Below are positions 55,012 to 64,000 of a stretch of DNA of 64,000 bases, piece after piece. Both the position numbers and the translations under genes were made by a program. Below the pieces are notes generated by a model, which ran no database searches, was not told the DNA's origin, and was given only the letters and a program-made list of their open reading frames with translations. Each line of letters opens with the position of its first letter. Within the stretch, counting starts at the first letter, position 1. The DNA is from Helianthus annuus (lineage: Eukaryota; Streptophyta; Magnoliopsida; Asterales; Asteraceae), in NCBI RefSeq assembly GCF_002127325.2, contig NC_035438.2, positions 87,405,606-87,469,605 of the forward strand. Direction: 5' to 3'.

Positions 55012-56740
55012 CTACCCTGGATGTACCGAGTAGCGAGACTTGTGTGCTTCATCCATCACAAGTTCTCGTAAACCGCCGTATAGTGGGACCCAAATACGTC
55101 CTGTTACATAGTAGGCGCCGTCTTCCCTTTGTTCTAATCGTGACCTTGAGCCACGCAAAGCTTCATCCTTTATGTTTTCTGGTTTCAATGCTTCCACCTG
55201 AGCATCTCGTATTTGTGCAGGAAGATCAGACTGAATAGTGAGCTGCAAAGCTCGTACCCGCCTAGGTAGAGTGTTTTTCGACTGAGAGCGTCAGCCACAA
55301 CATTGGCTTTGCCTGGATGGTACTCGATGGCGCATTCGTAATCATTAAGTAACTCGACCCATCGTCGTTGACGCATGTTTAATCCTTCAGCTTGAAGATA
55401 TGCTCGAGACTCCTGTGATCGGTGTAAATAGTGCACTTGGTACTGTACAGGTAGTGTCGCCATATCTTGAGCGCGAAAACAACAGCTCCCAGCTCTAAAT
55501 CGTGCGTCGTGTAGTTCCGTTCATGAACTTTGAGTTGGCGAGAAGCGTAAGCAATAACTTTATCCCGTTGCATCAATACGCAACCAAGCCCCTGTATCGA
55601 TGCGTCGCAATAGACCACAAAATCGTCTGTGCCCTCCGGCAGTGAGAGAATAGGTGCGCTGCAAAGCCTATCCCTTAGGTACTGAAAAGCGGTTTCCTGG
55701 GAATCTCCCCAACGGTAGGTGACACCCTTCTGTGTCAGTAGTGTAAGTGGCTGTGCGATCTTGGAGAAGTCTTTGATGAATCGTCTGTAGTACCCCGCCA
55801 AACCCAAGAATTGGCGTATTTCCGTTGGTGTACGCGGTGCAGGCCAGTTCCTAATGGAATCTACCTTGGATGGATCGACATGGATCCCATCCCTGTTCAC
55901 CACATGGCCTAAGAAGTGGACTTCATGAAGCCAGAAGTCGCATTTTGAAAACTTAGCGTACAGTTGTTCCTTTCGTAGCAGTTCCATGATAAGGCGTAAG
56001 TGCTGCTCGTGTTCCTCCTGACTCTTGGAGTAGATCAGAATGTCGTCGATGAAGACAATGACGAACTTGTCAAGATAGGGTTTGCACACCCTGTTCATAA
56101 GATCCATGGAAACTGCAGGCGCGTTCGTAAGCCCAAATGGCATGACTAGGAACTCGTAATGGCCGCAGCGAGTTCTGAATGCTGTCTTGGAGACGTCCTC
56201 ATCCCGGACTCCCAGCTGATGATAACCAGACCTTAGATCAATCTTGGAGTAGTAACTCGACCCTTGCAACTGGTCGAATAAGTCGTCAATGCGTAGAAGA
56301 GGATAACGGTTCTTCACTGCGACCTTGTTCAGTTCACGGTAATCAATTTCACATCCTGAAGGTGCCATCCTTCTTTTCCACAGATATTTGGTATCCACGA
56401 GTTCTTGTAGCTCCCCAAGGCGAAGAGATAGGTCGGATAAATCCCTTATCCAAGATTTCTTGTAGCTGCGTCGATAGTTCTTCCGATTCTGGTGGAGCTA
56501 AGCGATACGGTGCTCGAGCTATGGGTGCTGCTCCTGGAGCAAGCTCGATTTGAATTCTACCTGACGATGAGGCGGTAGACCAGGTAAATCTTTAGGGAAC
56601 ACCTGAGGAAAGTCGCGTACAACTGGATGGTCTTCCAACTTCTTTTCTTTCGCTGGTGCGTCAGTAATGAGAGCCAACATTGCGGTGTGGCCCTTCCGCA
56701 AACATTTCTGAGCCTTCAAGAAAGAGGTGATGCCAACCAC
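55012..56740 (-). pseudogene. Element F reverse transcriptase and RNase H (first unit)
   Basis: Minus-strand frames 56740-56519, 56398-55379, 55463-55185 and 55248-55012 together give RT and RNase H. RT motifs: [19 protein letters not shown] (near 56340), [25 protein letters not shown] and [14 protein letters not shown] (FIDD near 56055). RNase H has [27 protein letters not shown] and [11 protein letters not shown], ending with [14 protein letters not shown]. Frame breaks: around 56400-56520 where the DGTFRM segment is disturbed, near 55400 and near 55250. Catalytic residues are kept but no continuous product is possible. Confidence 0.88.
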
Positions 56741-57224
56741 AGCACCACTCTTGTGGCCTTGAACTTCGAGAGGTTCTTGACCAGAACGAGGAATGCGAAC
56801 AATCTTTTCTTTGCATAGGATTTCTGCTTGCTGTTGCTGCTGGCGATTCCGATTTGCAGGCCGTGGGCTCCTGAATCCTTAGCTTCATGGCCCATCTTGA
56901 GACACCTCTGGCAACGTCCCTCGTTGCACTAACCACCGTGGTGTCTGTTGCATTAGTTACACATTGGGTGAATTCCCCGATATCCACCCTGCCCCTGACC
57001 ACCAGAAGTTGGCTGACTCGGCTCTGGTGATCAATATTCTTGCGCTGCTGCTGTGCTTGAGACCGAATGGTAGCTGAACCCTTGCTGGAATACCCATCCC
57101 TTTCCCGCTTGTTGTCACTAGGAGTAGCGGGAGTAGCAGAAGTGGTAGCGGTAGTAGTAGCGCTGATACGTCTAGGCAGCTTGTTCTGTTCAACTGCCTG
57201 ATCGGTGAGTCTATGAGCAAGACG
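56741..57224 (-). pseudogene. F gag C-terminus; protease missing
   Basis: A single zinc-knuckle remnant (CQRCLKMGHEAKD region, about 56880-56935) is followed within about 60 bp by sequence that corresponds to the region after the protease active site (EKIVRIP, near 56800). No DTGAD-type motif is present. An internal deletion has therefore fused the end of gag to the post-protease linker. Several frame changes occur. Confidence 0.7.
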
Positions 57225-57907
57225 CTAGATGTCTTGGATGTTGTCGAAGTTAGCCGATGTAGCATGGCTCTGAATCTCTGAGGCTAGGCCCTTGAGGTAC
57301 AATTCGATACGCTTGCTTGGAGGGTCCACCATGGTTGGACACAAGATGGTCAGTTCGCTCGACCGTTTCGTATAAGCATCAATTTCTGACCCCGTCATTT
57401 TCAAATGGTAAAGCTCCACGTCCAACTTGTGGATGTCATCACGCGTGCAGTATCCCCTTTTAATGCGTTCCTTGAATTCGTTCCAGGGGGTGGCGTTAGC
57501 GGCTGCCAACCCTAGTATCCGTACCTGCGCGTTCCACCAGGTTAGCGCGATTTCTTCCAAAGTGCCAGTGGCGTACTTGTCCCTGCGAGCCTCAGGGCAT
57601 TCACACATCTCGAATACTGACTCGAGCTCCCCAAACCAATGGAGTAGTCCCACTGCTCCTTCTGTGCCACTGAATGTGCTTGGACGACAGTCCATGAAGT
57701 TCTTGAATCTGCAGACAGGTTGCTGTGCGTTCTGTCCCGTTGCGCGAGAAAGATAGGTCAAGGTTAAGCGCGAGAGTTGGGTCACGAGGGTAGGATTTAA
57801 CATCCTAGGATAGGTCTGAAATAGCAGGTTATACCTCCTGCTTGTGCGGCTGCAAACGCCGCAGCAACTTGTTCGTTAATGAGAGCCGTCAACTGGGCTT
57901 GAGTCAT
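57225..57907 (-). pseudogene. Element F gag, N-terminal part (first unit)
   Basis: Minus-strand start ATG at 57907 (MTQAQLTALINEQVAAAF), a start type different from the MPPR start of E and G. A frame change near 57815 joins it to the frame 57803-57225, which has the Retrotrans_gag fold: FSGTEGAVGLLHWFGELES, LTWWNAQVR, WNEFKERIKRGYC, ELYHLKMTGSEIDAY and LKGLASEIQ. It ends at a stop at 57225. Frames then shift through the knuckle region. Capsid role inferred from family. Confidence 0.85.
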
Positions 57908-58229
57908 GTTAACACGTCCATATATGATCGAACAGTAAAGGTAGCATAAGTATGAATGGTTCGTGAGTAGTGTGATGACAGAAAAGTGTAGGCACATAGG
58001 TGTTCTCAAGCAATAGCATATAGTGAGCAATGTAATCTAAGCATACCACAAGCAAAGTTCTATGTAATTCTAGCATGTAGGCAATAAACATAAACCTTAT
58101 TACCTAGGATGTTGAGTCTTGCACGTGGAGCGAAGCGTCGTTGTGGATCGTTGAGAGCACTATTCTGGTTATAGTCTGGTTTTAATAAAAACGTTTTCCC
58201 ATATTAAAACCAAGTTCTCTATAACCAAT
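57908..58229 (-). other. Element F leader (first unit)
   Basis: Noncoding sequence between primer site and gag, read leftwards. Nothing further identified. Confidence 0.6.
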
Positions 58230-58242
58230 GGCTCTGATACCA
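58230..58242 (-). other. Primer binding site, element F
   Basis: Plus-strand GGCTCTGATACCA, i.e. TGGTATCAGAGCC on the minus strand, three bases inside the right LTR. It confirms that 58246-60926 is the 5' LTR of the first unit. Confidence 0.93.
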
Positions 58243-58245
58243 ATC

Positions 58246-60926
58246 TGTCACACCCCCAAAATCCACCTGCGGAGTATCACCGCTTGGGAGCGTGACTGAC
58301 CAGGATCAAGCCACCAATCATATCGAACATGTAATTAATGTCAAGTATAATAAATGTAAACCAATCATTCAATACGACGATTGATGTTCCAACAAAACAT
58401 AGTTTAAGTAGCGGAAGCGTAACAAAGAGAATCCAATGTATGTAAATAGTTCAAGTGTTGTAAGTGTAACATAACATCCACGATCCAAGCTCCACAACGA
58501 CCTGCTCCTCCCTGTGCAAGCTCCATATGTACCTAATGTCCTGCAAGGCATGCAGCAGAGAGTCAACAACTAGTTGAGCGAGTTCACAGTTAACAGTTCA
58601 GTAATAGTATAGTGTGAGTAGTAGTATGTTCGTTCGTTATGTCACGTATCGTATTAGTTTCCATCGCGGCCTCCCAGGCAGGTATGCGAAGATATTAGGG
58701 GATGTTCATCCCGAGTATTCTAGACTAGGTTTATCTGTATCGCGGCCTCCCAGGCAGGTGTGCGAAGATTAGTAAATTTCAGTTCGCGGCCTTCCAAAGG
58801 CAGGTGTGCGAAGTCAGTCATAATATCGCGGCCAACCCTTGGCAGGTGTGCGAAGATCAGTTCAATAAGTGTTACTAGTCTAGTCGTAGTTCTATCGTTA
58901 GGTTCTATCAACTGAGTATGTACAATAAAGTAATCCAATCCCATTCCCACCCTGGGAACCCCATGCCTTGGCTGTGTGAACTCACCTTGGTTTGCTCGGT
59001 ATGCTATGCTCTAGGGTTTATCAGATGTCTAAGTCCGTTACACACGACCTAGGATATGATGCACATGATACGATATAAGTGTTTGCATCCAATTAGGGTT
59101 TGTAAGTCATTGGAAATCAAGCAACTGTGTTTTGTGTGCTTATTGTGTGCAGGATGATATCACATAGACCGATTCATACATGCAAGATCATACAGTTGCA
59201 TTCAGTATCATACGATTATATACAGAATCATACATCACGTAAACAGTTATTCGTATTCACATAGTTCATGCGTCGCGTCTTTGATCACACAGTTTAATCT
59301 AACGCGAATATTAACCTAATTGCCACTGTTAACGTACTTAACATATAACCACATATTATCATACAGGATTCTGACCTTGGCATCCTAATTCATTCTGTCT
59401 CTTCAAGTATTATTTGAATTCAGGACATGTATCATCACTATACTTCAGATCATATACTCAATCAAAACTCAGACAGTTCAATATTGAAAGTCGAATCTTG
59501 CATACATTCATTAAACTCAGACATCATGAAAAGCATATAACTTCTGACCAAAGGCACCAAGCATAACTCAGACAAGCAATCCCTAGTGAAACTCAGACTA
59601 TGTGTGTTTGCATTATAAAGTTTGGACATGGCGCATGCATTAAGAAGTCGGACAAGTTAGTAACATTAACAAACTCGGACCTGGGGAAGGGGATTTCCCT
59701 TCACAAACTCGGACAGGGCTTCAAGCCCAAACTCGGACCAAATGGGGTACCAAAACTCGGACATAGGCTTGCTCCTTGTAAAACTCGGACACCCATTCCA
59801 CTCTTTTAAAACTCGGACTAAAAGTGTATATATGAAACTCGGACCAACATGTTTTATGTATTCAAAACTCGGACCATGTTAAACTGGAGAAAGGTCGGAC
59901 TAAAGTCCATCATGAAACTCGGACATCTATATGGTAATAAAAGTTAGACTTGGTCCTTTATTTCAAAGAAATCGGATAACCTTCCAACCTAATAAAAATT
60001 TGGACCTCACACTTAAAAGCTCGGACTTCAAAGTATCAATTAAAGTCACCAAAACTCGGTCCTTATTTGTTAACAATATTCGAACTAAGTTAACATCACA
60101 AAACTCAGACCCCAAGATATACATAAACCTCGGACTATACAACCTGTTAAAGCTCGGACACTAATACAATCATTAAAAGTCGGACTAACACATTCACAAA
60201 GCTCAGACTACAAGCAATCACGATTGTATCAGTTACGTTTTCATACGACTCAAAAACGCTAATTCATACATTTTCACAGTGAACTATTCAATTATCAATC
60301 GATCATTCTAACGTATCTTGCATCTTAATCATCAAACAATGATTCCACATCAACCATACCCATTTCACAATAATCAAACATCAATCAATCACAGAACTAT
60401 CATATGAAAACTAGGATTTACACATATTACAAGAATCAAGAATTGATGCAATCAAATAATCAATTAGGTTTACAAGTATTACAATAATCGATAAACAATT
60501 ACCTTGAATGATTCTAGTGAAAGAGGAATCAAAAGTGCGGAAATGTCTTGTGCCAATGATGATGATGGTGATGATTGCTAGAGAGAACCAAAGAAGTGAA
60601 AGTACGTGCTTGGATTTTAGTGTGGGGTTTAGTGAATGATTTAGGGTCAAGTATTACTAGGATTTCACTAATTGCCCTCTACATCCTCAAGTTTTAGCTT
60701 TTACACAAGTACACCATCTCACAACAATTTCACTGTTTCACCACCAAGTTTATGCGTTTAACAAATTTATCACAATTAACACATAATCGTGCACAATCAC
60801 ACAATACACTTCATTGTATAAAACGTATACAATTCCATAGCAATTAATTGTGAAAATAATCAACTAAACAATACAAGATCGTGCAATAAATGCGAAATAG
60901 GAATCTTGGAAATTCGAGTTGTCACA
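58246..60926 (-). repeat. Element F LTR, right/shared copy
   Basis: 2681 bp, exactly the length of the left copy. It is the 5' LTR of the first unit and sits where the 3' LTR of the second unit belongs. Confidence 0.93.
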
Positions 60927-63900
60927 TTATCCCCAACTTGAAAGAAATTTCGTCCCAAAATTTGGTACGCACTCACTGAGGAAGCTAGGTAAGCTGTAGT
61001 GTTCACTGGTTTTCCTGGGTTGTCACATCATCCCCCCGTTGATTTGGAATTTCGTCCCGAAATTCAGTAGTAGTAGCTTCAGCCTCAGTAGTGGTTGCAT
61101 TGGTTTCAAATAACTGGGGGTACTTTTCTGTCATCTGGTCTTCGCGTTCCCAGGTGTACTCTGGGCCACGTTTGGAGTTCCAACGAACTCGGACAAGAGG
61201 GATTCTCTTGTGTTTGAGGACCTTAACATCCCGGTCCGTGATTTCAACTGGTTCCTCGACGAACTGCAACCGCTCGTCGATAGTGAGTTCCTTAAAAGGA
61301 ATTTTGAGGGTCTCATCTGACAGGCACTTCTTCAGATTCGACACGTGAAATACATTGTGAACTGCACCGAGTTCAGCTGGTAGGTTCAGTCTGTAGGCTA
61401 CTGGGCCTATTCTTTCAGTGATTTCGAATGGTCCAACATACCGTGGATTGAGTTTGCCCCGTTTGCCAAAACGAACCACACCCTTCCAGGGTGAGACTTT
61501 AAGTAAAACCCGGTCCCCGACCTGAAATTCCAATGGCTTCCTACGCTTATCCGCGTAGCTTTTCTGGCGATCACGAGCTGTCGCCATGCGTTGTCGTATT
61601 TGTGCTATTCGTTCAGTAGCGTCAACTACCATTTTCTGGTCCTGTAATCTGACTATCTCCCACCTCTGCCCAACAGAGAGGTGACCGGCATTTACGCCCG
61701 TACAATGCCTCGAATGGAGCGGCTTGTATGCTAGTGTGGTAACTGTTATTGTACGAAAACTCCACTAACGGGAGATATTTTTCCCAGCCGTTGCCAAAAT
61801 CGATAACACATGCCCGAAGCATGTCTTCTAGAGTTTGAATCGTGCGCTCAGACTGCCCGTCCGTCTGAGGGTGATATGCTGTGCTCATGTCTAATCGAGA
61901 GCCAAACGCTTTGTGCATCGCTTGCCATAGTTCTGACGTGAATCGTGCATCGCGATCCGAAATGATAGATGTGGGCACCCCGTGCCTCGAGACTATTTCC
62001 TTCACGTATAGGTCTGTTAATGTGGAAAACTTGTCTGTTTCTTTGATTGCTAGGAAGTGAGCAGACTTGGTGAGTCGATCCACGATCACCCAAATAGTAT
62101 CGTTCCCACGCTGGGATCTAGGCAGGCCTGTAACGAAATCCATGGAAATTCCTTCCCATTTCCATTGTCGTATCTAGGGTAGCTGAAGTAGGCCTGAGGG
62201 TTTCTGGTACTCTGTCTTGACTCTCGCACAAGTCAAACATTTGCCGACGTAAGTTGCAATGTGGGCCTTCATGCTAGGCCACCAATATGTAGTTCTAATG
62301 TCGTGGTACATTTTATCCTACCCTGGATGTACCGAGTAGCGAGACTTGTGTGCTTCATCCATCACAAGTTCTCGTAAACCGCCGTATAGTGGGACCCAAA
62401 TACGTCCTGTTACATAGTAGGCGCCGTCTTCCCTTTGTTCTAATCGTGACCTTGAGCCACGCAAAGCTTCATCCTTTATGTTTTCTGGTTTCAATGCTTC
62501 CACCTGAGCATCTCGTATTTGTGCAGGAAGATCAGACTGAATAGTGAGCTGCAAAGCTCGTACCCGCCTAGGTAGAGTGTTTTTCGACTGAGAGCGTCAG
62601 CCACAACATTGGCTTTGCCTGGATGGTACTCGATGGCGCATTCGTAATCATTAAGTAACTCGACCCATCGTCGTTGACGCATGTTTAATCCTTCAGCTTG
62701 AAGATATGCTCGAGACTCCTGTGATCGGTGTAAATAGTGCACTTGGTACTGTACAGGTAGTGTCGCCATATCTTGAGCGCGAAAACAACAGCTCCCAGCT
62801 CTAAATCGTGCGTCGTGTAGTTCCGTTCATGAACTTTGAGTTGGCGAGAAGCATAAGCAATAACTTTATCCCGTTGCATCAATACGCAACCAAGCCCCTG
62901 TATCGATGCGTCGCAATAGACCACAAAATCGTCTGTGCCCTCCGGCAGTGAGAGAATAGGTGCGCTGCAAAGCCTATCCCTTAGGTACTGAAAAGCGGTT
63001 TCCTGGGAATCTCCCCAACGGTAGGTGACACCCTTCTGTGTCAGTAGTGTAAGTGGCTGTGCGATCTTGGAGAAGTCTTTGATGAATCGTCTGTAGTACC
63101 CCGCCAAACCCAAGAATTGGCGTATTTCCGTTGGTGTACGCGGTGCAGGCCAGTTCCTGATCGAATCTACCTTGGATGGATCGACATGGATCCCATCCCT
63201 GTTCACCACATGGCCTAAGAAGTGGACTTCATGAAGCCAGAAGTCGCATTTTGAAAACTTAGCGTACAGTTGTTCCTTTCGTAGCAGTTCCATGATAAGG
63301 CGTAAGTGCTGCTCGTGTTCCTCCTGACTCTTGGAGTAGATCAGAATGTCGTCGATGAAGACAATGACGAACTTGTCAAGATAGGGTTTGCACACCCTGT
63401 TCATAAGATCCATGGAAACTGCAGGCGCGTTCGTAAGCCCAAATGGCATGACTAGGAACTCGTAATGGCCGCAGCGAGTTCTGAATGCTGTCTTGGAGAC
63501 GTCCTCATCCCGGACTCCCAGCTGATGATAACCAGACCTTAGATCAATCTTGGAGTAGTAACTCGACCCTTGCAACTGGTCGAATAAGTCGTCAATGCGT
63601 AGAAGAGGATAACGGTTCTTCACTGCGACCTTGTTCAGTTCACGGTAATCAATTTCACATCCTGAAGGTGCCATCCTTCTTTTCCACAGATATTTGGTAT
63701 CCACGAGTTCTTGTAGCTCCCCAAGGCGAAGAGATAGGTCGGATAAATCCCTTATCCAAGATTTCTTGTAGCTGCGTCGATAGTTCTTCCGATTCTGGTG
63801 GAGCTAAGCGATACGGTGCTCGAGCTATGGGTGCTGCTCCTGGAGCAAGCTCGATTTGAATTCTACCTGACGATGAGGCGGTAGACCAGGTAAATCTTTA

Positions 63901-64000
63901 GGGAACACCTGAGGAAAGTCGCGTACAACTGGATGGTCTTCCAACTTCTTTTCTTTCGCTGGTGCGTCAGTAACGAGAGCCAACATTGCGGTGTGGCCCT
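60927..64000 (-). pseudogene. Second F internal unit: chromodomain, integrase, RNase H, RT (truncated by window)
   Basis: Repeats 53621-56694 at +7306 with few substitutions. Same frames: integrase tail and chromodomain 61632-61003, integrase core 62143-61622, RNase H/RT 62769-62491 and 63704-62685. Same stops (62318-62320; 62174-62176) and the same double polypurine/LTR-start region (60927-61063). A few silent-looking changes are seen (for example near 61270 and 63160). Gag of this unit would lie beyond the window. Confidence 0.9.

Larger units (their letters stand above)
50940..64000 (-). mobile_element. Element F: Ty3/gypsy chromovirus, tandem LTR-internal-LTR-internal array
   Basis: Minus-strand element. 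LTR (50940-53620), internal region (53621-58245), LTR (58246-60926), then a second internal region (60927 to the window end) repeating the first at an offset of exactly 7306 bp. It inserted into E gag. Both internal copies carry the same stops and frame breaks and the same missing protease, so the defects predate the duplication. Unequal recombination between LTRs of sister copies would generate this pattern; an assembly artefact is the alternative. Confidence 0.85.

Overview
The window looks like plant nuclear heterochromatin, most likely from an Asteraceae species. It is AT-rich and consists almost entirely of LTR retrotransposons inserted into one another. The primer-binding sites match plant initiator-tRNA-Met, and the gag types and the AATTTCGGGACGAAATT signature are of kinds I associate with daisy-family genomes; this taxonomic placement is an inference. 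I see no ordinary host gene, rRNA or tRNA gene, and no prokaryotic feature.

Layout. 1-1299: unclassified AT-rich DNA with a short tandem repeat, a TA/TG microsatellite and a minus-strand promoter-like block. Element D (long-LTR Ty3/gypsy-like) starts at 1300. Its 5' LTR is cut into three pieces (1300-3234, 9819-10715, 24506-24899) by two later insertions. The first is element A (3235-9813, TSD GCTAG), a gag-only Ty1/copia-like element. The second is element G (10716-24500, TSD AATCG), a full-length chromovirus of Tekay/Del type with two 3411-bp LTRs. D's primer site and leader follow (24900 to about 25800). Region H (about 25800-30115) carries a broken multi-exon gene of the putative gypsy-type transposase family (Transposase_28) and is unusually rich in hairpins. 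Element B (from 30116) is a second gag-only copia-like element related to A. B is interrupted by C (35273-44178, TSD GTTTA), a gypsy-type element that has lost pol, and by E (from 45461), a gypsy-type element with a nearly intact gag. E's gag is in turn broken by F (from 50940, minus strand), a protease-less chromovirus arranged as a 7306-bp LTR-internal-LTR-internal tandem that runs off the window.

Coding capacity. Every gag/pol frame seen is broken by stops or frameshifts. G keeps gag, protease, RT, RNase H, integrase and chromodomain in recognisable order with five frame breaks. F keeps gag, RT, RNase H, integrase and chromodomain. A, B and C have no pol, so if they moved recently they depended on proteins from other copies.

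The most unusual signal lies in the noncoding parts. Several unrelated families here carry short hairpins whose stem sequences differ while pairing is kept (covariation), with conserved loops. They occur in the long gypsy LTRs (five instances), as an 80-bp-period array of 11 stem-loops in the G leader, as a 58-nt hairpin shared by G and C, as a 41-nt leader hairpin shared by C, D and E, as four GGCC hairpins in the F LTR, and as three tandem 39-56 nt hairpins downstream of the H gene. These are the best candidates for undescribed structured elements. All counts and pairings were done by eye.
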